64,000 nt of DNA, from positions 496,001 through 560,000 of the forward strand of contig CAWKDZ010000005.1 of assembly GCA_963848525.1 (NCBI GenBank). The letters run 5' to 3'. The first letter of the stretch is position 1; every line of letters starts with the position of its first letter. Below are positions 6,463-17,256 of the stretch, one piece after another. Made by a program: the position numbers and the translations under genes. The notes beneath the pieces were generated by a model. That model was not told the origin of the DNA and made no database searches. It saw nothing but the letters and a program-made list of their open reading frames with translations. Source of the DNA: JACCTU01 sp963848525 (GTDB lineage: Bacteria > Actinomycetota > Thermoleophilia > Gaiellales > Gaiellaceae).

Positions 6463-8701
6463 CGGTCTCCTTCGCACGCTTGCGCGCCTCCTCGAGCGCG
6501 CGCAGGATCTCCTCACGCGTGATCGGCAGCGTCGTCACGTCGGCGCCGGTGGCGTCGCGGATCGCGTTCGCGATCGCGGCGGCGGTCGGGATGATGGGCG
6601 GCTCGCCGAGGCCCTTCGAGCCGAGGTTCGTCAGCTGCGCGTCGGGCTCGTCGATCAGCTCGAAGACGATCTCGGGGACGTCGGCGATCGTCGGCAGCTT
6701 GTACGCGTCGAGCGTGCGCGTGAGGATCGTCCCGGTGTGCGGGTCGTCGAGGCGGGCCTCGGAGAACGTGTGCCCGAGCGCCTGGATGATCCCGCCCTCG
6801 ATCTGGCTCTGTGCGCCCAGCGGGTTGATCACGCGGCCGACGTCGTGGATCGCGACGATCCGCTCGACGACGACCTCGCCCGTCTCGACGTCGACGGCGA
6901 CTTCCGCCACCTGCACGCCGAAGGTGAGCACGCGCATGCCGGCGGGGTTCGGACCCCGCGCGCCCTTGCCGAGGATCTGACCGTCCTGGAGCAGCTCGGT
7001 GAGCTCCGCGAGCTCCCAGGATTCGCCGTCGGAGGCGACGATGCGGCCGTTCTCGAGCGAGAGCTCGCCGTCCCCGCGCTCGAACCGCTGCGCGGCGATC
7101 TCGAGGAGCTGCCGTCTCGCGTCGGCGGCCGCCGCTCGGACGGCGGGGCCGACGGACGGGAGGGTCGCCGAGCCGCCGGACGCGATCGCGTACGGACCGC
7201 GCGACGAGTCGCCGACCTGCACGTCGACGTCGTCGAGTGAGAGGCCCAGCTCCTCGGCGGCGATCTGCGCCATCGCCGTGCGCGTTCCCGTGCCGATGTC
7301 CTGCATCGCGGTGACGACGTTCGCCCGTGCGTCGGAGCCGATGCGCACCCACGCGTAGCTCGGCGGGCCGCCGCCGCCGCCCCAGAGCTGGCTCGCGAGG
7401 CCCACGCCGCGTTTCCACGTGTCGTCGGAGCGCGCGCGAACCTCGTGCCGCCGCTCCCAGTGGGGCTCGGCGCGCCGGTAGCACTCCATCAGGCGCTTGT
7501 CGGAGTACGGGCGGCCGTCGACGGTGTTCGCCTCGGCGTAGTTCCGGATCCGGAGCTCGAGCGGGTCGACGTCGAGCGCGGCCGCGAGCTTGTCGAGCAG
7601 GCACTCGAGGCCCCACGTTCCCTCGACGAAGCCCGGCGCGCGAAAAGCCGCCATCGGCGGGAGGTTCAGCTTCGCGCCGTACTCGACGGTCTCGACGTTC
7701 TCGCATGCGTACAGGAGCTGCATCGGTCCCGCGGTCGACGGCAGCCAGCCGCCCCAGCCGAGCGAGCAGTAGTACTCGCCGGCGAGCGCCGTCAGCGTGC
7801 CGTCGGCGCGTGCGCCTGCGCGCAGGCGCTGGATCGTCGCGTTCCGGTTACCGCTGACGACGTTCTCCTCGCGGCGCGTCAGCGCGTGGCGCACGGGCCG
7901 TCCGGTTCTCCGCGCCAGCTCGGCGGCGATCAGGGTGTAGTGGCCGGCGCTCGCCTTCGAGCCGAAGCCGCCGCCCATGTATTCGCAGACGACGCGAACC
8001 TTGTCCGCCGACAGGTCGAACGCCGACGCGACGCCGTCGCGGACGCCCCAGATCGCCTGGGTCGAGATGTACACGTCGATGCCGTCGCCGCGCCATTCGC
8101 AGACCGCCTGGTGCGTCTCGAGAGAGTTGTGGTTGAGCGTCTGGGTCCGGTACTCGGCCTCGACGACGCTGTCCGCCTCGGCGAAGCCCGCCTGGACGTC
8201 GCCGCGCGAGTGGGTGTTGTCGTCGACGAGCGAGCCACCACGCGCCGCCTCGACGGGGTCGAGCAACGGCTCGAGCACGTCCCACTCGACGTCCGCAAGC
8301 GCGACCGCGGCCTGCGCCTGCGCGAACGTCTCGGCGGCCACGGCGGCCACTGCCTGGCCCTCGTACTCCGGCTCGTCCGTGAGCCACTTGACGTCGCCCG
8401 GTGCGAGCACCGCCCGCACCCCGGGCGCCGCCGCGGCGGCCGAGAGGTCGAGCCGGCGCACGCGTGCCCGCGCGTGCGGGCTGCGGAGCGTCGCCGTGTG
8501 CAGCATCCCCGGCAGGCGGATGTCGTCGGTGTAGCGAGCTTCGCCGCGTGCCCGCTCGTAGCCGTCGACCTTCGGCGCGGGCCGGCCGACGACGGCGCGC
8601 GGACCGGACGGCCACTGGTCGAGCGCGTCCTCCTCGACGACGACCCAGGTCTCGGTGATCCGGCCTTCGATCTCCTTCTCGGTACGGACTAGCCGCGCCA
8701 C
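6443..8701 (-). CDS. Molybdopterin-binding large subunit, xanthine dehydrogenase family
   Basis: 752 residues, normal for XdhA/CoxL-type subunits. Visible signatures: GRPAPKVDGYERARGEARY near the N-terminus, MGGGFGSKA in the MoCo region, AAFRAPGFVEG, and near the C-terminus KGLGEPPIIP holding the catalytic Glu of the xanthine/aldehyde oxidase family. The active-site loop of form I CO dehydrogenase is absent, so a hydroxylase for a purine, aldehyde or aromatic substrate is more likely. Start GTG 8701 overlaps the 2Fe-2S gene by 13 nt; an open frame continues upstream but would run through that gene. Substrate unresolved. Confidence 0.92.
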   Translation of the reverse strand: MARLVRTEKEIEGRITETWVVVEEDALDQWPSGPRAVVGRPAPKVDGYERARGEARYTDDIRLPGMLHTATLRSPHARARVRRLDLSAAAAAPGVRAVLAPGDVKWLTDEPEYEGQAVAAVAAETFAQAQAAVALADVEWDVLEPLLDPVEAARGGSLVDDNTHSRGDVQAGFAEADSVVEAEYRTQTLNHNSLETHQAVCEWRGDGIDVYISTQAIWGVRDGVASAFDLSADKVRVVCEYMGGGFGSKASAGHYTLIAAELARRTGRPVRHALTRREENVVSGNRNATIQRLRAGARADGTLTALAGEYYCSLGWGGWLPSTAGPMQLLYACENVETVEYGAKLNLPPMAAFRAPGFVEGTWGLECLLDKLAAALDVDPLELRIRNYAEANTVDGRPYSDKRLMECYRRAEPHWERRHEVRARSDDTWKRGVGLASQLWGGGGGPPSYAWVRIGSDARANVVTAMQDIGTGTRTAMAQIAAEELGLSLDDVDVQVGDSSRGPYAIASGGSATLPSVGPAVRAAAADARRQLLEIAAQRFERGDGELSLENGRIVASDGESWELAELTELLQDGQILGKGARGPNPAGMRVLTFGVQVAEVAVDVETGEVVVERIVAIHDVGRVINPLGAQSQIEGGIIQALGHTFSEARLDDPHTGTILTRTLDAYKLPTIADVPEIVFELIDEPDAQLTNLGSKGLGEPPIIPTAAAIANAIRDATGADVTTLPITREEILRALEEARKRAKETVGAAAT

Positions 8702-9123
8702 GTGGCGATCGCCTCCTCGATCCGCGGATACGTTCCGCACCGGCAGAGGTTGCCCGCCATCGCGTGCCGAACCTCTTCGCGCGACGGCTCCGGGTTCGCC
8801 GCGACGAGCGCGGACGCGCTGACGATCTGCCCCGGCGTGCAGAAGCCGCACTGGAGCGCGTCGCAGCGCACGAACGCGTCGACGAGCGGATGGTCGCGCA
8901 GGCCTTCGATCGTCGTCACCTCACTCGAGCCGACCGTGTGCACGAGCGTGATGCAGGAGAGGTGGGGCGCGCCGTCGAGCAGCACCGTGCACGCGCCGCA
9001 GTGACCCTCGCCGCAGGCGACCTTCGTGCCGGTCAGCCCGAGCTCGTCGCGCAGCGTCTCGGCGAGGGTACGGTCGACGGGCGCGTCGAGCTCGTACGCG
9101 TCGCCGTTAACCGTCAGCCGCAT
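8689..9123 (-). CDS. 2Fe-2S subunit of xanthine-dehydrogenase-family hydroxylase
   Basis: 144 residues. The plant-ferredoxin-type cluster is bound by CGEGHCGACTVLLDG plus a following Cys. The second, helical domain binds its cluster with CGFCTPG and CRCGTY. Both clusters are complete. It relays electrons between the molybdenum and FAD subunits encoded next. Its 5' end overlaps the amidohydrolase gene by 17 nt, so all are on one transcript. ATG/Met start MRLTVNGDAYELD is the standard beginning for the family. Confidence 0.95.
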   Translation of the reverse strand: MRLTVNGDAYELDAPVDRTLAETLRDELGLTGTKVACGEGHCGACTVLLDGAPHLSCITLVHTVGSSEVTTIEGLRDHPLVDAFVRCDALQCGFCTPGQIVSASALVAANPEPSREEVRHAMAGNLCRCGTYPRIEEAIATWRG

Positions 9124-10267
9124 CCGCGGTGACGGACAGGATGTCGGCGAGGTGGATGAGCCGGAACGTCGCGCGCGCCACCTCGATCCGGTCGTTCTCG
9201 GTCTCGGATTCCGGCAGCGTCCGCCAGAGCTCGCGTGCTGTGACGAGCAGGTCGCGAATCTGCTCGAGCTCCTCGGGCCGGCCGTTCCGCTCCTCGGTCG
9301 CGTTGAGCGCGAGCCCGAGCACGCCGATCGTGTCGGGCTGCCGCGTCCAGAGCAGCGGCGCCGCCATCGAGAGGTACTGGTGGATGCGCGCGAACACCAT
9401 CGGCTGCTGGAAGGTGGCGCGGCCGCGCGGCTCCGACGGCTCGAGCGCGTCCTCGCCGTCCGCGATCCGGTTCGCGTTCCCGGCGAGCATGTTCCGCACC
9501 TCCTCCTCGCTGAAGCCGGCGATCCGGGCCGTGCGCAGCGCGAGCAGGAGCGAGTTCGGCTGGCGCCCGTAGGGGTAGTCGGACGCGTAGAGCACCTGCT
9601 CGGGCGGCACGAGGTGCAGGAAGTCGAGCAGGTCGACCGCGCTCCACACCGACGTGTCGAAGAAGACGCCGCGCTTGCCGGCGAAGCAGGCCGCGAGGTT
9701 GCCGAGGTCGGCGATCCCGGCGTGGGCGATGATCAGCTGCGCGTCCGGGTTCGCGTCCACGAGCCTGCGGAGGTGGTCGGCGATCGGCGGGAGCCCGCGG
9801 CCGCCGTGGATCAGGATCGGGACGCGCCGCTCGCCCGCGAGCCGGAAGATCGGTGCGAGCCGCTCGTCGTTGAGCATGAACCGCTGGGCCCGCGGGTGGA
9901 GCTTGATCCCGCGCGCGCCGAGGTCGAGGCAGCGCTGCGCCTCCTCGAGCGGCTCCTCCGTCAGGTCGAGCCGGACGTACGGGATCAGCCTCCCGTTCGA
10001 GCGCTCCGCGAACGCGAGTGTCCGATCGTTCGCCGCGCTGAAGGCCGGGTGCCGGTCGGGCTCGTCCAGGCAGAACATGTTCGCCCGGGAGACGCGGTAG
10101 CGCTCCATGCCGGTGACCAGCTCGTCGAAGCGTCCCGCCATCCCGTCGATGTCGTCGCCGAGGTGGACGTGCGCGTCGAAGATGTCGGCGTCCGCGGGCA
10201 GCTCCTCGCTAAGCCCCTGTTCGTAGTGCGCGAGCAGCTCCTGCGCCCGCTGGACCGCCTCCTCCAC
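9107..10267 (-). CDS. Amidohydrolase-family (PF04909-like) metal-dependent hydrolase
   Basis: 386 residues, TIM-barrel hydrolase. Metal ligands visible are His33-x-His35 (DAHVH), a later His in ILIHGGRG, a His in LIIAHAG, and the Asp of YASDYPYG. The family includes decarboxylases and hydrolases of cyclic or aromatic compounds. As first gene of the operon with the molybdenum hydroxylase it may act on that enzyme's product or substrate. The C-terminal 100 residues form an extra helical domain of unknown role. GTG 10267 is leaderless in appearance: TAGACT (10280-10275) is 7 nt before it. Confidence 0.83.
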   Translation of the reverse strand: MEEAVQRAQELLAHYEQGLSEELPADADIFDAHVHLGDDIDGMAGRFDELVTGMERYRVSRANMFCLDEPDRHPAFSAANDRTLAFAERSNGRLIPYVRLDLTEEPLEEAQRCLDLGARGIKLHPRAQRFMLNDERLAPIFRLAGERRVPILIHGGRGLPPIADHLRRLVDANPDAQLIIAHAGIADLGNLAACFAGKRGVFFDTSVWSAVDLLDFLHLVPPEQVLYASDYPYGRQPNSLLLALRTARIAGFSEEEVRNMLAGNANRIADGEDALEPSEPRGRATFQQPMVFARIHQYLSMAAPLLWTRQPDTIGVLGLALNATEERNGRPEELEQIRDLLVTARELWRTLPESETENDRIEVARATFRLIHLADILSVTADAADG

Positions 10268-10288
10268 GAGGAGGAGTCTACGCGCGGC

Positions 10289-11449
10289 TCAGCGCTTCTT
10301 GGCCGCGACGGCCACCTGCACGCGAACCACCGCGGCTCGCGGACTCGTCGCGCGGTCGCCCGGGCGCCGCGCGGTCAGGACGAGCGTGATCGGCCGCGGC
10401 TTCTTCACGTAGAGCTTCGTCCCGCGCTCGAACACGAGCGTGACGAGGCCCTGCTCGTCGGTGGTGGCCGCGCCGGGTGCGACGAGCGCGGTACCCGGAA
10501 GGACGGCAGCGGTGACGAGCGCGCCGGAGATCCGGAAGCCGCGGCTGTCGGAGACGAGCAGCGTGACGGTGACCTTGCCGGGGCGCGACAGCTTCTTCGG
10601 CCTCGCGAGGACCTCGCCGACGACCAGTCGGTGCGGCGCGAGGACCTTCGCCGCCGCAAGCGAGGGCTTCTCCTCGGTCGGCTTCAGCTCGGAGACGACG
10701 GCCGTCGCGTCGGAGAGCGCCTCACGGGCGCCGGCTCCGTTGAGCGCGGTGATCCGGACGCGGAGCGTCTTGCCGACGTCGAACGGGATCAGCGTGTACG
10801 AGTCGTCGCTGAGGCCGAGGTCGGCGCAGTTCTGCCCCTGCGCGTCGCAGCGCAGCCACTGGAGGGCCAGCGTCGGCGAGCCCGTCCAGCTTCCGCGCGA
10901 GGCGGTCAGCGTCTCCTCGACCATCGTGAGGCCGGAGATCCTCGGCGCGGCCGTCGCGACCGGCGCGAGCGGAGCCTGAGGTGCGGGGACGGCGGGCGCG
11001 GCAGGCGGTGTCGGGCCGGTCGGCGCGCTCCCGGGGACGACGGCCGTCTGCCCCGAGGGCGCGCTCTTCGACACGAAGCGGCACTCCTGTTCCCCGGTCG
11101 AGTAGTTGATGTTCCCGCAGTCCTCGCTCGTCATCGTCTCCATCGCCCGCAGCGAGTGGCCCGCGTCGGCAGCCTGAACGGTGTAGAAGCGGCCCGTCGC
11201 GCCGGGGATGTCGAGGCAGCCGTTGGCGGCGCAGCGCTGCCACTGGTAGGTCATCACGCACTCCGACTTGCAGCCGCTGCCGTCGAGATAGAGCCAGGTG
11301 CCGTTGTGGGCCGTCAGCTGGGCGCCGACCACGGCGCTGCCCGTGATCGACGCGGGCGTGTTCACGTTCGGCGACTCGGCCGCCGCTGTCCCCACGAGGA
11401 GGAGTGCCAGCGCGGCTGCGAGAGCGACGGCGAGCGAGCGGAACGACAT
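10289..11449 (-). CDS. Secreted protein with two W-x-RC Ig-like repeats
   Basis: 386 residues. Signal peptide LAVALAAALALLLVGTAAAE at the N-terminus. Two Ig-like repeats follow, each with the motif W-Q/L-RC...C, then GAT or SDD...Y, and a G-x-x-LR end. The first repeat carries an insertion with INYSTGEQEC. A Pro/Ala linker separates them, and a C-terminal beta-sandwich of the bacterial Ig or carboxypeptidase-regulatory type (about 285-380) ends the protein. Such repeats are common in exported proteins of Thermoleophilia; function unknown. Start ATG has AAGGAG about 10 nt upstream. Paralogous to the next gene upstream, which lies 111 nt away. Confidence 0.8.
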   Translation of the reverse strand: MSFRSLAVALAAALALLLVGTAAAESPNVNTPASITGSAVVGAQLTAHNGTWLYLDGSGCKSECVMTYQWQRCAANGCLDIPGATGRFYTVQAADAGHSLRAMETMTSEDCGNINYSTGEQECRFVSKSAPSGQTAVVPGSAPTGPTPPAAPAVPAPQAPLAPVATAAPRISGLTMVEETLTASRGSWTGSPTLALQWLRCDAQGQNCADLGLSDDSYTLIPFDVGKTLRVRITALNGAGAREALSDATAVVSELKPTEEKPSLAAAKVLAPHRLVVGEVLARPKKLSRPGKVTVTLLVSDSRGFRISGALVTAAVLPGTALVAPGAATTDEQGLVTLVFERGTKLYVKKPRPITLVLTARRPGDRATSPRAAVVRVQVAVAAKKR

Positions 11450-11478
11450 GCTGGAGGCTCCTTCGGCGCAGATGGGTC

Positions 11479-11505
11479 GGGCGCCTCCCCAGAGGAGAGG
11501 CGCCC
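11479..11505 (-). terminator. Hairpin between the two Ig-like protein genes
   Basis: Perfect 9-bp inverted repeat GGGCGCCTC/GAGGCGCCC with a 9-nt loop that can add two more inner pairs. It lies between the stop of the upstream Ig-like gene and the Shine-Dalgarno sequence of the downstream one. No U-run follows on either strand, so it may be a weak terminator, attenuator or mRNA stabiliser. Confidence 0.45.
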
Positions 11506-11559
11506 GGTTCGTTACGACTTACAAGGGATCTTCGGCAGGGAGCCCGATCGCCTGAAGAC

Positions 11560-12667
11560 CTACCGCACCCGGATCCGGAAGAGCTTCGCCGTCCAGACGC
11601 CCGTCTGGGGCTGCTCGCCGGCCTTGCGCGCCTCTGCGTAGAGGTACGTCGGGCCGGAGCCGGTCGCCGCGAAGGTGAACGTCGCGACGCCCTGGGCGTT
11701 GGTCGCGCGCTCCCTGCCCGACCCGACGAGCAGGCCGGTCGGCGTCAGGGCGACGCGGGCCCCCGCGACCTTGAAGCCGCGGGTGTCCCACACCGTGACT
11801 TGGACGGTTACGCGCTGGCCCGCCTGCTTGACCGCGACCGTGCGGAGGTTGAGCCGCTGCGGCAGTGCGACCTTGGATGCGGCGATCGTCGGCCGGGCGG
11901 CCGACGGCCGCAGCTCGACGACGACGGCCGAGGGAGTGGAGACCGCCTGCGCGGTCCCGCCCTCGTTCGATGCGGTCTCGACCACGCGGATCCGCGCTCC
12001 GACATCGGCCGTGGTGAGGCGGTACGCCGCGCCCGTCGCGCCGGTGACCGTCGCGCAGGCCTCGCCGACGGCGTTGCAGCGCTGCCAGTAGAGCACCTTC
12101 GTGATCGTGCCGGGGCCGGTCCAGGTACCACCTGTTCGCGCGCAGGACTTCCTCCTCCATCGCGAGGCCCGCGATCGTCGGCGGCGCGCTCGCCTGCGCG
12201 GTCGTGACCGGCTTCGCCCTGACCACCTCGGTCGGCGCGGAGACGGCGTTCTTGGTCACGTCGCGGCACTCCTGCGTTCCGGTCGAGTAGTTGATCTCGG
12301 CGCAGTCGCGCTTGTACACCCACTCGATGAAGCGGATCCGCTTGCCGACGTCGTCCGCCCCGAGGGCGTAGGTGAAGCCCGTCCGACCCGGGACGTCGGC
12401 GCAGCCGCTTGCGTCGGCAGCGCAGCGCTGCCACGTGTACGTGAACGTGCAGTCGGTGCAGTTGAGCCCGTCGGCCATCAGCCACTGGCCCTTACGTCCG
12501 TCGAGCGTCTGACCGTCCTGCGGCGTGCCGACGACGCCCGGGAACCCGCGCACGGTCGGGAACTCGGCGCTCGCGGCGCCGGCGAGCGTCAGTCCCAGCA
12601 CCAGGGCCAGGACGAAGATCGAAAGGCGCGGCGCTCGCCCGCGCAGAGCATGCATTGGAAACTTCAT
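11560..12667 (-). CDS. Secreted Ig-like repeat protein, frameshifted
   Basis: Paralogue of the gene just downstream. The 5' part has signal peptide SIFVLALVLGLTLAGAASA and a first Ig-like repeat including YTWQRC and INYSTGTQEC. The 3' part, in another frame, has a second repeat (LYWQRC...C) and the C-terminal beta-sandwich. The frames join near 12105-12130, where ...LRANR should continue as GTWTGPGTITKVLYW, so a single small indel separates them. ATG 12667 has GGGAG 8 nt upstream. Either an assembly error or a recent inactivating mutation; the remaining sequence is otherwise intact, which favours error. Confidence 0.7.
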
Positions 12668-12764
12668 ATGTGATCTCCCTCTCAAAAGACCCCGTCCTGC
12701 CGGAACGGGCACGAACAGCGCACGAGGATAGCAGCGTTTCAACCGAGATAGGATCGTGCCCGCG

Positions 12765-13861
12765 GTGCCGGACGTCCTGATCTACGCGGACACCCTCCGT
12801 TCCCCGGAGCTCCGCCACGAGGTGCCGATCTCGATCGGCGACCCCTTCCTCTACGTGGAGCGAAACGGGAGCCGGCGGGTGGTGATCGGATCCCTGGAGC
12901 TTCCACGGGTTCGCGAGCTCCCGGGGCTCGAGGTGCACACCCCCGACGAGCTCGGCGCGGACGAGCTGATGCGCTCCGGGCGGAGCCGGGTCGAGGTCAC
13001 CCACGAGCTCATCGCGCGGGCCTGTGAGGCCTTCGGGGTCGAGTCCGCCGCCGTCCCGGCGGCCTTCCCGCTCGACGTCGCGGACAACCTGCGCGCCCGC
13101 GGGGTCGAGCTCGCGGCCGACTCCGAGCTCTTCGAGCGCCGCCGGCGGGTGAAGAACGAGCACGAGCTCGCCGGGATCCGCCGGGCCCAGAAGGCGGCCG
13201 AGGCCGGGATGGAGGCCGCGCGGGAGCTGCTGCGCCGAGGCACGCCGCTGACCGTGGAGGAGATCAAGGCCGCGATCGAGGCGCGCTTCAACGCGCACGA
13301 TTGCACCGCGGACGAGTTCATCGTCTCCCACGGCTGGCAGTCGGCGATCGGCCACCACGGCGGCGAGGGCGAGATCGCCGAGGGCGAGCCGGTCGTGATC
13401 GACCTCTGGCCCCGTGACCGCGCGTCGGCCTGCTACGCCGACATGACGCGGACGTTCGTGATCGGCGAGCCGAGCGAGGAGTTGCGCGAGTGGCACCGTC
13501 TCTGCAAGGAGGCGCTCGACCGCGCCTTGGGCGAGATCCGCGCCGGCGTCACCGGCCTCTCCGTCTTCGACGGCACGTGCGAGATCTTCGAGGCCGCCGG
13601 GCACAAGACGCAGCGGACGAAGGAGGAAGGCAAGCCGCTCGAGGAGGGCTTCTTCCACTCGCTCGGCCACGGCGTCGGGCTGGAGGTGCACGAGGAGCCG
13701 TCGCTCGGGCGGCTGGGCGGCGAGCTGGTCGCGGGCGACGTCGTCAGCGTCGAGCCGGGGCTGTACCGGCCGGGCTTCGGCGGCTGTCGGCTCGAGGACC
13801 TCGTGCTCGTGACCGAGGACGGCTGCGAGAACCTGACCGAGTTTCCGTACGACCTGACTCC

Positions 13862-13865
<4 letters not shown>
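12765..13865 (+). CDS. M24-family metallopeptidase (Xaa-Pro peptidase-like)
   Basis: 366 residues. C-terminal pita-bread domain (about 130-360) with the five metal ligands: Asp in VVIDLWPRD, Asp in CYADMTRTF, His in HSLGHGVGL, Glu in VSVEPGLY and Glu in RLEDLVLV. The N-terminal creatinase-like domain is short. It removes N-terminal residues preceding proline or acts on a related dipeptide. TAGGAT (12749-12754) precedes two candidate GTG codons; 12756 is only 1 nt from it, so GTG 12765 (10 nt away) is preferred. The stop overlaps the acetyl-CoA synthetase start (GTGA). Confidence 0.9.
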
Positions 13866-15805
<1,940 letters not shown>

Positions 15806-15806
<1 letters not shown>

Positions 15807-16804
15807 TGCCCTTCGGCGCCGCGGCGCTCGTCGCGCTCGCCGTGTCGCTCACCGCTGCAGCGCCCGACCCGGCCGTCCTCCAGGCGCGCTACGACGCGGC
15901 GCGCGACGCCGAGGAGCGCGCGCTTCGCGCGGGCGACTCGCAGTCCGCCCGGCGCTGGCAGCGCGAGATCGCCGCCGTCGAGCGCTGGGACCACCGCCCG
16001 CGCGGCTGGCGCGGCGGGCGCGACGTGCCGGCCTTCGTCCCACCGGCGACCGCTCGGGGGGAACGCGCTCGCGACGCCGAGCTCGCGGCGCGGCTCGAGT
16101 CGATCGGCCGCTCGTACCGCGGCTGGGCCGGCTTCTGGGTCCAGGACCTGAGCACGGGAGCCTGGGCGGGCTGGAACGCCGACGCGCGCTTCCCCGCCGC
16201 TTCGACGGTGAAGCTCGGCGTGCTCGGAGCCGCGCTCGCCCGCGGCCACGGCCCGCGCTCGCCGCTCTGGTACGACCTCCGCCAGCTCACCGGCTGGTCG
16301 TCGAACCTCGCCGCGAACCGGGTCACGCGGCGCGTCGGCGGAGAAGGTGCCGTCGCCGCTGCGCTCCGCCGCCTCGGCGCGCGCGCGAGCACGTACCCAG
16401 GCCCGTACCGCGCCGGGACGTCCGCGGCGGTCGACGCGCCGAAGCCGCCGCCGCACGGCCACGTGCGCGTGACGACGGCGCACGACCTCGGCCGCGTCCT
16501 CTACTCCTTCCACGCCGCGGCCGCGGGGAACGGCTACGTCGAGCGGACGACGGGGCTCACGCGCGCGCAGGCCCAGCGGGGCCTGGCGCTGCTCGTGCAC
16601 TCCGCGCGCGGCGGGCTGATCGAGCCGTACGCGGGCGCGCCGACCGCGCACAAGGAAGGCTGGATCTCCGACTTCCGCGGCAGCGCCGCGATCGTCTACG
16701 GCCGCACGCCCACGGTCGTCGTCGTGCTCGCGTATCGGCCCGGGATCGGGGAGGCCGAGGCGCGTGCTCTCGGCCGCCGCGCGGTCGCGGCCGCGCTCGG
16801 GTAG
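15806..16804 (+). CDS. Class A beta-lactamase-fold serine hydrolase, secreted
   Basis: 332 residues. N-terminal hydrophobic signal (about 2-19) followed by a charged helical stretch. The catalytic Ser-x-x-Lys is Ser133-Lys136 (PAASTVKLG). WSSN matches the Ser-x-Asn element, and HKEGW replaces the KTG triad. A clear Glu166-type omega loop is not obvious, so activity against beta-lactams is doubtful; related proteins include penicillin-binding-like esterases. The start ATG overlaps the acetyl-CoA synthetase stop (TAATG). Confidence 0.75.
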
Positions 16805-16815
16805 AACACGCGCAC

Positions 16816-17256
16816 GTGACCGTCGACCATCGACAGCTCGGCGTCGACCTCTTCAACTACACCTGGACGCTGCTCGAGCGCGACGACCGCACGCCCGACG
16901 ACGACGACGAGCTGATCGACGCCGCGCATGCGTCCGCGCACCACTGGCGCCACGCGGAAGGAGTGCGTCCGGAGAACCGCGCGCGGAGCGAGTGGCAGCT
17001 CTCACGCGTCTACTCGGTCCTCGGCCGCACCGAGCCTGCGCACTACCACGCGCAGCGCTGTCTCGACCACTGCGTCGAGCACGGCCTCGCTGACTGGGAC
17101 CTCGCGTTCGCCTACGAGGCGCTCGCCCGCGCGCACAAGCTCGCGGGTGACGAGGCTGCTTGCGCGCGCCACGTCGAGCTCGCGCGCGCGGTCGCGATCG
17201 CGGACGACGAGGACCGCGAGCACCTCGAAGAGTCGCTCGCGACGCTAGGCGAGTAG
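16816..17256 (+). CDS. Small helical TPR-like protein
   Basis: 146 residues, nearly all helix. Repeated patterns such as ARSEWQLSRVYSVLGRTEPA and WDLAFAYEALARAHKLAGDE look like two or three tetratricopeptide-like helical pairs. The His-rich HASAHHWRHAEG segment near the N-terminus is notable. It probably binds a partner protein; no enzyme motif is seen. GTG 16816 lies 11 nt after the beta-lactamase-fold gene, with TAGAAC 8 nt before it. The 3' end overlaps the convergent M16 gene by 12 nt. Confidence 0.7.
   Translation: MTVDHRQLGVDLFNYTWTLLERDDRTPDDDDELIDAAHASAHHWRHAEGVRPENRARSEWQLSRVYSVLGRTEPAHYHAQRCLDHCVEHGLADWDLAFAYEALARAHKLAGDEAACARHVELARAVAIADDEDREHLEESLATLGE

Noticed and set aside
6443..8701. 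Form I carbon monoxide dehydrogenase large subunit.
   Set aside because: The characteristic active-site Cys loop of CoxL form I is not present; AAFRAPGF and KGLGEPP fit other xanthine-oxidase-family hydroxylases.
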